This document shows, piece by piece, positions 1-8,211 of a stretch of DNA of 64,000 nucleotides. Source of the DNA: UBA2965 sp036526135 (GTDB lineage: Bacteria; Pseudomonadota; Gammaproteobacteria; Pseudomonadales; Azotimanducaceae); assembly GCA_036526135.1 (NCBI GenBank), contig DATCZA010000046.1:164363-228362 (forward strand), given 5' to 3'. Position numbers and translations under genes: made by a program. Position 1 is the stretch's first letter, and the number at the start of each line of letters is the position of its first letter. Under the pieces are notes generated by a model, which made no database searches, was not told where the DNA came from, and worked only from the letters and a program-made list of their open reading frames with translations.

Positions 1-1
1 G

Positions 2-556
2 CTGCGGGTGGTCATTCCCTCGTCGCCGCGGACCGCCTACGGGCTGCTTCTGGCAGCCATCCGGGACCCGGACCCGGTGGTCTTCCTGGAGCCGAAGCGC
101 CTGTACCGGTCGGCCAAAGAGGCTTTCGAAGACGACGGCGCAGCCCTCCCGCTCGACCGTTGCCACATCGTCCGTCCCGGAAAGGATCTCACCCTCGTCA
201 CCTGGGGAGCCATGGTCCAGGAAACCCTGGCCGCCGCCGAGCAGCTGTCCGGCGAAGGCGTCGCCGCAGAGGTCATCGACGTCGCCACGATCAAACCCCT
301 GGACGGCGAGACGATCTGCGAATCGGTGGGGCGAACGGGCCGTCTCGTCATCGTCCACGAAGCGCCGATCACGGGCGGTTTCGGCGGAGAAATTGCCGCC
401 TGCGTGGCCGAACGCGCGCTGTACAGCCTGCAGGCACCCATCCTGAGGGTGGCCGGCTACGACACCGTGATGCCGCTGGCCAGGCTCGAACATCATTACA
501 TGCCGAGCGTGTCGAGAATCGTCGGCGCCGCTCGGGAAACGCTGGAGGCTTCATGA
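2..556 (+). CDS. 2-oxoacid dehydrogenase E1 component, beta subunit (C-terminal part, 5' end outside window)
   Basis: This is the C-terminal 184 residues of an E1 beta subunit of a pyruvate or branched-chain 2-oxoacid dehydrogenase complex, which decarboxylates 2-oxoacids with thiamine diphosphate. The visible part contains the end of the pyrimidine-binding domain (FLEPKRLYR near the start) and the whole transketolase C-terminal domain (VTWGAM, IDVATIKPLD, HEAPITGGFGGEI, LARLEHHYMP). The frame is open from base 2, so the start codon lies upstream. The stop overlaps the start of the next gene (ATGA), a leucine dehydrogenase-type enzyme. That pairing favours branched-chain 2-oxoacids as substrate, because deamination of leucine, isoleucine and valine supplies them. 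Substrate specificity is inferred from context. Confidence 0.9.
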   Translation: MRVVIPSSPRTAYGLLLAAIRDPDPVVFLEPKRLYRSAKEAFEDDGAALPLDRCHIVRPGKDLTLVTWGAMVQETLAAAEQLSGEGVAAEVIDVATIKPLDGETICESVGRTGRLVIVHEAPITGGFGGEIAACVAERALYSLQAPILRVAGYDTVMPLARLEHHYMPSVSRIVGAARETLEAS

Positions 557-1659
557 TCGCTACTTTCGACGACGTCGACGAGCTCGGGCCCGAGAAGGTC
601 ATCGAGATTTACGACCCGAGCACGGGCCTGAAGGCCATCGTGGTGGTGGACAACGTCGCCGCCGGGCCGGCCATCGGCGGGGTCAGGATGGCCGTCGACG
701 CCACGCGCGAGGAGTGTGGGCGGCTTGCCAGGGCAATGACGCTGAAGAACGCCATGGCGGGGCTCGCTCACGGCGGCGCCAAGTCTGTGATCGTCGCCGA
801 CCCGGCCATGGCCGACGAAGCAAAGGAAGTCCTGATTCGAAGCTTCGCCCACGCCATCGCCGACCTGCGAGACTACATACCCGGTCCCGACATGGGTACG
901 GACGAGACCTCCATGGCACTGGTCAGGGATGTCACCGGCCGGTCCGCCGGCCTGCCGCGGGAGCTGGGGGGCATTCCCTTGGACGAGATCGGCGCGACGG
1001 GTCTTGGCTTGAGCGTTTCCCTGGAGGTCGCCGAGGCCTTTACGGATCTCAGCCTCGATGGCGCCAGGATCGTGGTCCAGGGATTCGGCTCCGTGGGCCA
1101 GCACGCGGCCCGCTTTCTCGCCCGACGCGGCGCCCGGCTGGTGGGCGTCTCCGACAGCCGGGGAGCGCGGGCGGCCGCAGAGGGTTTCGATCTCGATCTC
1201 CTGCTCGCATCCAAGCAGGAGGGCGTCAGCGTCGGCGCCTTCGACGAAGGCGAGGCCATCGATCCCGAGGATCTCGTCGAGCTCGATTGCGACGTGTGGA
1301 TTCCGGCCGCCCGGCCGGACGTGCTCAACGGGGCAAACGCCGGCCGGATCCGAGCCAAGGTAGTTGCCCAGGGAGCGAACATCCCCGCCACCCCGGAGGC
1401 GGAGCAGACCCTGGCGGCGCGCGGCGTTCTGGTGATCCCGGACTTCGTCGCCAACGCCGGCGGGGTCATCTGCGCGGCTGTGGAGTATCACGGCGGCAGT
1501 GAAAGCCAGGCCCTGGCCACGATCCAGGACAAGATTCACGGCAACGTCAAAGAGGTGCTCTCCAGGGCGACCACCACGGGCGAGCTGCCGAGAAAAGTCG
1601 CCATGGACATTGCTCGCGAACGGGTGCAAGCGGCCATGCGCTATCGTAAAACCTACTGA
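553..1659 (+). CDS. Glu/Leu/Phe/Val dehydrogenase (leucine dehydrogenase-type)
   Basis: A 368-residue NAD-dependent amino acid dehydrogenase that reversibly deaminates branched-chain or aromatic amino acids to 2-oxoacids. The N-terminal dimerisation domain shows the substrate-loop motif GPAIGGVRM and GLAHGGAKSVI, which holds the catalytic lysine (GGAK, a variant of the usual GGGK). The Rossmann domain has GFGSVGQHAA, and the C-terminal part has PDFVANAGGVI. The ATG at 553 overlaps the E1 beta stop (ATGA), so the two are translationally coupled. Length matches leucine dehydrogenases (about 350-370 aa). Leucine versus phenylalanine or valine preference cannot be read from sequence alone. The operon logic is deamination followed by oxidative decarboxylation of the resulting keto acid. 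Confidence 0.88.
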   Translation: MIATFDDVDELGPEKVIEIYDPSTGLKAIVVVDNVAAGPAIGGVRMAVDATREECGRLARAMTLKNAMAGLAHGGAKSVIVADPAMADEAKEVLIRSFAHAIADLRDYIPGPDMGTDETSMALVRDVTGRSAGLPRELGGIPLDEIGATGLGLSVSLEVAEAFTDLSLDGARIVVQGFGSVGQHAARFLARRGARLVGVSDSRGARAAAEGFDLDLLLASKQEGVSVGAFDEGEAIDPEDLVELDCDVWIPAARPDVLNGANAGRIRAKVVAQGANIPATPEAEQTLAARGVLVIPDFVANAGGVICAAVEYHGGSESQALATIQDKIHGNVKEVLSRATTTGELPRKVAMDIARERVQAAMRYRKTY

Positions 1660-1720
1660 CCCGGAGTGATGCCCCGGACGGCAGCGCCTCGCCCCGGCGA
1701 AGACCCAGCGCGCCCCTGGC

Positions 1721-2806
1721 TCAGGGAATACGGCCCACCAGCTCCCGGCCGACCCGCTCGAGCACGTCGAACCGGGTATCGAAATTGGGCAGGATCATCA
1801 CCTGATCCAGACCCGCTTCGCTGAGGGCGGCAAGCCGGTCGATGAGCTGGTCGCGAGTGCCTATCATGCAGGTGGTCTCGAGCACCTCGCGGGTCAGAAA
1901 CCGCTCCTCTTCCGGCAACACCCAGCAGTTGTGGCCGGCATGGATCCGCTGGTGGCGCCTTTCCTGCGGATAAGATTCGAGCAGAGCGCAGTAGTCGTCC
2001 CATATGCCGCCAAGATAGCCGGGCGGCTGGTGACCGAAATTGCGCCACTGATCGTAGGCGTAGTGAACGGAGGCCATGGCCATGGCGCCGCATTCGGCTC
2101 GCACCCGGGGCGAATCGCTCGCTTCCCCCGGGTCCAGCACGACGATGGCGGTCAGTCCGGTCGTGTAGAAGTCTGATCGATCCAGCGTCCGGCCCGCTGC
2201 CGCCGCGCCCTCTTCCAGCATGCGCCAGATGTTGGCCATCACCGCCGGGTTCGCCGGCATGGCCAGCACCGCGCCGTCGCCGTGCTTGCCCGCCAGACCC
2301 AGAGACCGCGGTCCGAAGCCGGAAACGTAGACGGGGATTCGATCGTCGAAATTGACGAACCCCTTGTCCGGCATGATGTGCCGAATGGGCGCCTCGCCGC
2401 GGGCGCCGACGGTCAAAGGTCCCATCTGCGCCTCCTCGCCACGGACCAGCGGCACGAGGGTGCTCAGATACCGGTCGAACTCGGCAATTCGATGAGGCGG
2501 CTGCCCCATGACGCGCATTGCCGTGTTGCCGGCGCCGACCCCGAGGAACGTCCGCCCGGGCGCGATGGCGTTGATGGTCGCAATGGCCGCCGCGTTGACG
2601 GGTGCCGGCCGGGTGCCCGAGACGGCCACGCCGGTGCCGAGGCGGATCTTCTGGGTCCGGTCCGCGGCCAGCGCCAGAGTGGCGTAACAGTCGGACCAGA
2701 GCATCTGGCTGTCGGCGAGCCAGGCGTGGGAATATCCGAGGGCCTCGGCGCGAACGACGTAGTCGAGATCGCCGATGTGAGAGGCGACGCAGATTCCGAT
2801 GTCCAT
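1721..2806 (-). CDS. LLM-class flavin/F420-dependent oxidoreductase
   Basis: A 361-residue luciferase-like monooxygenase-fold protein, a TIM barrel binding FMN or coenzyme F420. The N-terminus MDIGICVASHIGD and the segments IRLGTGVAVSGTRPAPV, INAIAPGRTFLGVGAGNTAMR and YVSGFGPRSLGLAGKHGDG are typical of the F420-dependent methylenetetrahydromethanopterin reductase-like branch. The C-terminal LIDRLAALSEAGLDQVMI is the conserved last strand. It faces the Baeyer-Villiger monooxygenase gene across a divergent gap of about 150 bp. Its substrate is unknown. Two further LLM proteins occur at 45816 and 51648, which suggests a degradative role. Whether the organism makes F420 cannot be decided here. 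Confidence 0.85.
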   Translation of the reverse strand: MDIGICVASHIGDLDYVVRAEALGYSHAWLADSQMLWSDCYATLALAADRTQKIRLGTGVAVSGTRPAPVNAAAIATINAIAPGRTFLGVGAGNTAMRVMGQPPHRIAEFDRYLSTLVPLVRGEEAQMGPLTVGARGEAPIRHIMPDKGFVNFDDRIPVYVSGFGPRSLGLAGKHGDGAVLAMPANPAVMANIWRMLEEGAAAAGRTLDRSDFYTTGLTAIVVLDPGEASDSPRVRAECGAMAMASVHYAYDQWRNFGHQPPGYLGGIWDDYCALLESYPQERRHQRIHAGHNCWVLPEEERFLTREVLETTCMIGTRDQLIDRLAALSEAGLDQVMILPNFDTRFDVLERVGRELVGRIP

Positions 2807-2959
2807 CCTGATCTCCGGGATAGTGAACCTGGCCGATTAGCGTACTTAAGGGCGCCAGCGCTTGCCAGACGATCCTGGCCGGGACGCCCCAGCCGTCCCC
2901 TTGCATCCGAACGGCTACCTGCGCTAAATGGATCGGCATATCCAGCCGGGAAATCAGCC

Positions 2960-4900
2960 ATGGGGCAGCTCAAGTTCGACCACCTGCAGCCCATCGTCGA
3001 CGACGACGCGACCATCGAGGCCGCCCTCGCCGATGCCCACATCCCGTCGCTGATGGCCGCCATGGTGCACGTCAGCGGTGATACCAGCTGGATCCGCGGA
3101 GCCATTCGCCCGGTCAACCAGTTCTTCGGCGACTCCCAGGGAGGCATCGCGCCCAATGATCAGGCAGAGGTCCGCAGACGGGCGCTCGAGGCGCTGATTG
3201 CCTATCGCGATGGCAAAGCGACGCCCCCGCCTCCCGACCCCGCAACCGTCAGCGAGATGGTGAACTTCGTCATCGGCCAGGAAGTCACCTCGGACTACGG
3301 GGAGTTTCTGCACGCCGAGCTCGCCCTGGACGGCGCCGACCCCTACGCTTCGGAGGGCTTCGACGAGATCTCCGAGGCGGCACGGCGGGAGTTCAAGGTC
3401 ATCATCGTCGGCGCAGGGATGTCGGGGCTGCTCGCGGCGATCAGGCTCAAGGAGGCTGGCATCTCCTGGGAGATCGTGGAGAAGCACGCCGACGTGGGCG
3501 GGACCTGGTACCAGAACGGCTATCCGGGGTGTCGGGTCGACAGCCCCAATCACATCTACTCCTACAGCTTCCGGCCCGCCGACTGGCCCCAGTACTACTC
3601 GAGCCAGGAAGTTCTGCGGGAGTATTTCGACAAGGTGGCGACGGAGTACGGCCTGCGCGACCAGATCCGTTTCAGCACGGAAGTGCAGTCCATGGCGTTC
3701 GACGATGCGTCCGGGACGTGGCAGGTGGAAGTCACGAACGGTACCGGCGCCAGGGAGACCCTCACCGCGAACGCCGTCATCAGCGCCGTGGGCCAGCTGA
3801 ACCGACCGAAATGGCCCGACCTCGCCGGCCAGGATCGTTTTCGCGGCGTGTCCTTTCACTCCACCGAGTGGGAACACGAGCACGATCTGTCCGGCAAGCG
3901 CATCATCGTCATAGGCACCGGTGCCAGCGCGTTTCAGTTCGCTCCCGAAATCGCCAAGGTGGCAGCCGAGGTCGAGATTTTTCAGCGCACACCCAACTGG
4001 ATGGCCCCGGTGGCCACCTACCACGACCACATACCGCTGGGGAAGCACTGGCTCCTCAACCACGTTCCCTACTACGCGAAGTGGTACCGCTTCGCCATGT
4101 TCTGGAACATGGCCGAGGGCGTGCTCTCCGCGGTGCGCAAGGATCCGGCCTGGAACCAGACTGAAGACGCCATCAGCGCCGAAAACGACACGCTCCGGCA
4201 GATGTTCACCGACTGGCTCGAAGAGCTGTGTGAAGGCGACGAGGAACTGCTCGAAAAGGTGGTGCCCAAGTTCCCGGTGGGCGGCAAGCGGGTGCTGCTC
4301 GACAACGGCAACTGGATTCGCGCCTTGAGGCGCGACAACGTGCACCTGCTCACCGATCCCATCGCCGAGATCAACGAGACCGGCGTCGTCACCGAGGATG
4401 GCAAACAGCACGACGCCGACGTGCTGATCTACGGCACCGGCTTCCAGGCAAGCCGGTTTCTATGGCCGATGAAGGTCACCGGTCGCGACGGGATCGACCT
4501 GAACGAGCAGTGGCAGGGAGACGCCCGCGCCTACCTCGGCATCACCATCCCCAACTTCCCCAATCTTTTCTGCTGCTACGGGCCCAACACCAACATCGTC
4601 GTCAACGGCAGCATCGTCTTCTTCTCCGAATGCGAGGTGCGCTACATCCTGAGCTGTATCCGCCAGCTGCTGGCCGGCGGCCACAAGGCCCTGGATTGCC
4701 GCGCAGACGTTCACGATGCGTACAACGAGTGGATCGACGAGGGCAACGCCAACATGGCCTGGGGCGCGGCCCGGGTACCCTCCTGGTACAAGAACGAGAA
4801 AGGCCGGGTGTCCCAGAACTGGCCCTTCACGCTGCTCGAGTACTGGAACCACACCAGGGACGTCAACGCGGCGGACTACGAGTTCCTCTCCGACGCGTGA
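2960..4900 (+). CDS. Flavin-containing monooxygenase / Baeyer-Villiger monooxygenase (HAPMO-like)
   Basis: A 646-residue FAD- and NADPH-dependent monooxygenase expected to convert a ketone to an ester or lactone. Residues 1-145 are an N-terminal extension like that of 4-hydroxyacetophenone monooxygenase. The FAD Rossmann motif GAGMSG is at 151-156, GGTW at 180-183, YPGCRVDSPN at 188-197, and the NADPH motif GTGASAFQ near 319. The BVMO fingerprint FxGxxxHxxxW is at 294-304 (FRGVSFHSTEW), but it is followed by Glu rather than the usual Pro or Asp. ATG 2960 is the start that leaves the family extension intact. The downstream PHP and MaoC genes on the same strand may belong to one catabolic unit. 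The natural ketone is unknown. Confidence 0.88.
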   Translation: MGQLKFDHLQPIVDDDATIEAALADAHIPSLMAAMVHVSGDTSWIRGAIRPVNQFFGDSQGGIAPNDQAEVRRRALEALIAYRDGKATPPPPDPATVSEMVNFVIGQEVTSDYGEFLHAELALDGADPYASEGFDEISEAARREFKVIIVGAGMSGLLAAIRLKEAGISWEIVEKHADVGGTWYQNGYPGCRVDSPNHIYSYSFRPADWPQYYSSQEVLREYFDKVATEYGLRDQIRFSTEVQSMAFDDASGTWQVEVTNGTGARETLTANAVISAVGQLNRPKWPDLAGQDRFRGVSFHSTEWEHEHDLSGKRIIVIGTGASAFQFAPEIAKVAAEVEIFQRTPNWMAPVATYHDHIPLGKHWLLNHVPYYAKWYRFAMFWNMAEGVLSAVRKDPAWNQTEDAISAENDTLRQMFTDWLEELCEGDEELLEKVVPKFPVGGKRVLLDNGNWIRALRRDNVHLLTDPIAEINETGVVTEDGKQHDADVLIYGTGFQASRFLWPMKVTGRDGIDLNEQWQGDARAYLGITIPNFPNLFCCYGPNTNIVVNGSIVFFSECEVRYILSCIRQLLAGGHKALDCRADVHDAYNEWIDEGNANMAWGAARVPSWYKNEKGRVSQNWPFTLLEYWNHTRDVNAADYEFLSDA

Positions 4901-4980
4901 CGCGCCCCGCGCTCGCAGAAGCCGGCGCGCGACGTTAAGATTGCGCGCTCGCGGCGCTTCGGGTCGTTCAAGGAGGTTCG

Positions 4981-5610
4981 GTGATTCTCGATCTGCACAC
5001 ACATTCCATCAAGTCCGATGATGGTCGTGCCAAGGTGCAGAACTACTGCCAGTGGATCCGCACACGCGAGATCCCCATCGACGGCCTCGTGCTCACCGAG
5101 CATCGCCAGTTCGACGCCGAGTCCGACTACTCCCCGCTGGCTCAGCAGTTCGGGATCACAATCCTCAAGGGCAGCGAGGTCGAGACCGAGTACGGCCACG
5201 TCCTGGTGTTCGGCGTGACCGAAGCGCTGACCCGGGCGTTCGATTTCGCGGACATCCACCTTCCTTTGGCCCGGGTCATCGAAGCCTGTGCGCTGCACGG
5301 CGCGGTTCCCGTTCCCTGTCATCCCGGGCGCCGGCGCGTGGGCATGAGCGCTCATCTCGAGGAATTCGGCACGCCGGAAGGGGTGAGGATCGTGGAGACG
5401 CACAATGGCGGCAGCCGTGGAGACGAGGACGCCGTGGCCCAGGCCATGGCCGCCGAGCTCGGCTACCTGGGCATTGGCGGCAGCGACGCGCACATCGTCA
5501 GCCACGTGGGACGCTGCGCTACCCGTTTCCCAGGCACGATCTCCAACGAGCAGGAACTGGTGGAAGCGCTGCTGGCCGAAGACTTCGAAGCCGTTACCAA
5601 TCGGGAGTGA
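4981..5610 (+). CDS. PHP-domain phosphoesterase/metal hydrolase
   Basis: A 209-residue protein with the polymerase-and-histidinol-phosphatase metal-binding fold. The motifs appear in order: LHTHS at the N-terminus, LTEH, GSEVETEYGHVL, PCHPGR, ETHNG and GGSDAHIVSHVGRC near the C-terminus. Together they can form a trinuclear metal site that hydrolyses phosphate esters. A strong ribosome binding site (aaggagg) sits directly upstream of the GTG start at 4981. The gene lies between the BVMO gene and two MaoC genes with short gaps (80 bp and 9 bp), so it may share their transcript. Its substrate is not known, and I give no symbol. Confidence 0.8.
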   Translation: MILDLHTHSIKSDDGRAKVQNYCQWIRTREIPIDGLVLTEHRQFDAESDYSPLAQQFGITILKGSEVETEYGHVLVFGVTEALTRAFDFADIHLPLARVIEACALHGAVPVPCHPGRRRVGMSAHLEEFGTPEGVRIVETHNGGSRGDEDAVAQAMAAELGYLGIGGSDAHIVSHVGRCATRFPGTISNEQELVEALLAEDFEAVTNRE

Positions 5611-5619
5611 AAGACACCC

Positions 5620-6063
5620 ATGCTTGACCTAGAGGCGTTACGGGCAAACTTCCTCAACGAAGACTTCGACGAGCAGCACTTCGAGGTGAACGCCGAGCAG
5701 TGCGTTGCCTACGCCCTGGCCTGCGGCGAGACGGCGCCGCGCTACACCGACCCGGCCCATCCTGACTTCCAGGCGCCGCCCACGCTGCCGTCGAGCTTTC
5801 ACCCCGGCCGCCGCCTGCCTGACGGCTTTCCCAAACTACCCGGTCTGGGCATGGACGCAGGCAAGGCTGTTGCGCCGAAGCGGCCCATACGGCCCGGGGT
5901 GCCGCTGGTCGGGCGCACGCATCTCCACGACGTTTACGCCAAAACCGGACGATCGGGCCGCATGACGTTCATGGTTACGCGCATGGAGATCTACGATCCC
6001 GACGGCGAGCAGCTGGCAACCGCTGACACCCGAATCGTCATTCGAGAGAGGCCGGATCAATGA
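5620..6063 (+). CDS. MaoC-family hydratase, FAS1-like N-terminal dehydratase domain subunit
   Basis: A 147-residue hot-dog-fold protein resembling the N-terminal domain of MaoC dehydratases, which usually lacks the catalytic residues itself and pairs with an active MaoC subunit. Recognisable elements are the substrate-tunnel segment VNAEQCVAYALACGET, the PTLPSSFHPGRRLPDG loop and VPLVGRTHLHDVYAKTGR. The following gene overlaps by four bases (ATGA) and encodes the probable catalytic subunit, so the two should form a heterodimeric 2-enoyl-CoA hydratase as in bacterial steroid side-chain degradation. This protein is the structural partner by inference. The acyl-CoA substrate is unknown. Confidence 0.75.
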   Translation: MLDLEALRANFLNEDFDEQHFEVNAEQCVAYALACGETAPRYTDPAHPDFQAPPTLPSSFHPGRRLPDGFPKLPGLGMDAGKAVAPKRPIRPGVPLVGRTHLHDVYAKTGRSGRMTFMVTRMEIYDPDGEQLATADTRIVIRERPDQ

Positions 6064-6473
6064 CCGTCAACGTCATCGGCGACGTCGAGTTCGGCGAAGA
6101 GCTACCGGTCTTCGAGCCGGACACGAGCCTGGCCAACGTCAAGCGATTCACCGAAGCCGCCGGCTGGCAGGGACCCCGGTTCACGGACCATGAGGCCGCC
6201 AGGCGCGAGGGGCTCCCCGGAGCGCTGGTGCCAGGCATCATGAGTCAGGGTTTTCTCGCGGCCATGATCCATCGCTGGGCGCCGGAGAGTCAGATCGAAA
6301 GCGTGGACACCGTGTTCAGGGCGCCCGTGCTGGTTGACGAAAGGCACAGCATCAGCGGCGTCGTCACCGACATCGACGAAGATGCGGGCACGGTCGAAAT
6401 TGATCTGACCGTGACGAACGAGGCCAACGAGACCCGGGTCTTCGGCACCGCCACCGTTCGCCTCCCCGCCTGA
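6060..6473 (+). CDS. MaoC-like (R)-enoyl-CoA hydratase, catalytic subunit
   Basis: A 137-residue single hot-dog-domain protein. The segment FTEAAGWQGPRFTDHEAARREG is in the position of the MaoC hydratase-2 motif, although the classical Asp/His dyad spacing is degenerate. GALVPGIMSQGFLAAMIHRW is the conserved central helix. It starts inside the previous gene (ATGA overlap), so the two polypeptides are made in equal amounts and probably assemble. Expected reaction: syn-hydration of a 2-enoyl-CoA. It converges with the DUF35-thiolase operon at 6527-8139, so hydratase, thiolase-like protein and DUF35 partner sit side by side, as in side-chain cleavage systems. Confidence 0.78.
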   Translation: MTVNVIGDVEFGEELPVFEPDTSLANVKRFTEAAGWQGPRFTDHEAARREGLPGALVPGIMSQGFLAAMIHRWAPESQIESVDTVFRAPVLVDERHSISGVVTDIDEDAGTVEIDLTVTNEANETRVFGTATVRLPA

Positions 6474-6526
6474 TCTCCCGCCGGTTCCGCCGATCACAAC
6501 CGGCAAAGGCGACAGCAACCGGTCGT

Positions 6527-6931
6527 TCAGATCGGCTCGAAAAGGGGCACAGCCAGCTCTTCGTGGTCTTCCCACGCGACGCGCACCCGTTGGCCCACCC
6601 GAATGTCCTCCACGGGGCCGATCACGTTGGACAGTAGCCGCGGCCCCTCGTCCAGGTCGATCCAGGCCACCGCGTAGGGGACCAGAGCGCGGAAGAAGGG
6701 GTGATAGCTCTGCCTGATCACGCTGAACGTGTAGACGGTGCCCTCCCCCTTGGCCGTTTTCCAGGCCAGCGCGTCGCCAAGACAACCCGTGCAATGCCGC
6801 CGCGGGTAGAAGACGACGGTGCCGCAGTCCGCGCACTCCTGATAGCGCAGCTCGTGTTCCCGGGTGGCTTCCCAGAATGCCCGGCTGTCCATTTCGTGCA
6901 GGTTCGGCAGCGGTCTCTTCGCTTCGCTCAT
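6527..6931 (-). CDS. DUF35 OB-fold / zinc-ribbon acyl-CoA-associated protein
   Basis: A 134-residue protein with an N-terminal rubredoxin-like zinc ribbon (C33, C36, C47, C50 in CADCG and CTGCLG) and a C-terminal OB fold (GEGTVYTFSVIR, VAWIDLDEGPRLLSNV). DUF35 proteins form complexes with SCP2-type thiolases and bind acyl-CoA. I chose the start at 6931 because MSEAKRP follows a GAGGAG ribosome binding site and residues upstream are not family-like. It lies 11 bp downstream of the thiolase gene in the same operon, the usual arrangement for the Ltp2-DUF35 aldolase pair. Its role as a thiolase partner is well supported by context, but the substrate is not known. Confidence 0.85.
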   Translation of the reverse strand: MSEAKRPLPNLHEMDSRAFWEATREHELRYQECADCGTVVFYPRRHCTGCLGDALAWKTAKGEGTVYTFSVIRQSYHPFFRALVPYAVAWIDLDEGPRLLSNVIGPVEDIRVGQRVRVAWEDHEELAVPLFEPI

Positions 6932-6942
6932 GGTGCTACTCC

Positions 6943-8139
6943 TCAATCCCGCCCAAGTATCACGGTACCCGCGCAATGCCGGCTGCCGAGCATGCCGCCG
7001 TTGCCGTGGGCCACGGCCAGCTTCGCACCGTCCACCTGAGAGCAGGAATCACCGCGCAGCTGGCGCGCGGCTTCGATCAGAAGAAATATGCCCCGCATGC
7101 CCGGATGGTTCGACGAGAGCCCGCCGCCATCGGTGTTCAGGGCCGGGCCATCCGCGGGGCGATCGAAGCGCAAACGCCCTCCCGCGGCCCAGGGCCCGCC
7201 CTCCCCCTTCGCGCAGAATCCCAGATCCTCCAGGATCGTGAGCACCGTGATGCTGAACGAATCGTAGATCATGGCGATGTCCATCTCGGCCGGAGAGACG
7301 CCCGCCTCAGCAAAGGCCTGCGGCCCGGACTGGGCCGCGGCGCTCACCGTTATGTCGCCGCCATTTTCAGGGTATTTGGTGGCTTCTCCGGTGCCCAGGA
7401 TCCACACCGGCGGACGCGCGCAGTTACGGGCGACTTCCGGCGAGGCGATGACCACGGCTCCGCCGCCGTCCGAGATCATGCAGCACTCCAGCAGATGCAG
7501 CGGGTCGGCGATCATCCTCGAGCCGACCACGTCCTCCACCGTCGTTTCGCGAATGTCGAGGAACTCGAGATCCTCCATGGCTTTGACGGCCTCGGGATTA
7601 CGCATGGCGTGACAGCGGGTCGCCACGGATATTTCTGCCAGCTGCTCGCTCGTGGTGCCGTACTCATACATGTGCCGCTGCGCCACCATCGCGTAGTTGG
7701 CCACCAGGGTCATGCCGGCAAAGGCATCCATGTTGTCCGCCGGATGCATGCCGCCCCCACCGCGCCCGCCAACGCCGATGGCCCGTGCGTTGCTGTGCGC
7801 TGTCGATCCGTAGGTCAGCAGCGCCACCCTCGCCTTGCCCGCCGCGATGTCCCTGGCCGCGTGGGCGGCGTGGTACTCGTAGGAGCTGCCGCCCACATTG
7901 GTGGTGTCGATGACGTTGGGTTTAAGCCCGAGGTACTCGGCGATGGTGAGACCGCTCATCATCCCGGCCTCACCCGCGTCGTAGATGGCGTCAACGTCCT
8001 GCCAGCTCAGCCCGGCATCGGCGAGCGCCCGGGCAGCGCTTTCCGCCTTGATCTGCAACGGGCTGACGGATCCCTCGACGTCGCGCGAAGGGTACTCGTG
8101 AATGCCGACGATGGCGGCGCTTCTGGCTTGACCAGCCAC
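6943..8139 (-). CDS. SCP2/SCPx-type thiolase-fold protein lacking the usual Cys nucleophile
   Basis: A 398-residue thiolase-superfamily protein. Typical segments include MISDGGGAVVIA in the centre and the C-terminal AHGNGG loop. Where normal thiolases carry the nucleophilic cysteine in a CxxG motif, this one reads NVGGSSYEYH (residues 81-90), so the nucleophile is missing. Such enzymes, for example Ltp2 of steroid catabolism, act with a DUF35 partner as retro-aldolases on beta-hydroxyacyl-CoA rather than as thiolases. The next gene encodes a DUF35 protein. Length and overall pattern fit lipid-transfer-protein or thiolase annotation. Aldolase activity is an inference from the missing Cys plus the partner. 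Confidence 0.85.
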   Translation of the reverse strand: MAGQARSAAIVGIHEYPSRDVEGSVSPLQIKAESAARALADAGLSWQDVDAIYDAGEAGMMSGLTIAEYLGLKPNVIDTTNVGGSSYEYHAAHAARDIAAGKARVALLTYGSTAHSNARAIGVGGRGGGGMHPADNMDAFAGMTLVANYAMVAQRHMYEYGTTSEQLAEISVATRCHAMRNPEAVKAMEDLEFLDIRETTVEDVVGSRMIADPLHLLECCMISDGGGAVVIASPEVARNCARPPVWILGTGEATKYPENGGDITVSAAAQSGPQAFAEAGVSPAEMDIAMIYDSFSITVLTILEDLGFCAKGEGGPWAAGGRLRFDRPADGPALNTDGGGLSSNHPGMRGIFLLIEAARQLRGDSCSQVDGAKLAVAHGNGGMLGSRHCAGTVILGRD

Positions 8140-8211
8140 GGCTATCTCCCCCAGGTTGATGCCCGCAGTCTAAGCCGTGCGGGCCGACGGTCCAAGGCCG
8201 GTCCTTGCGGG

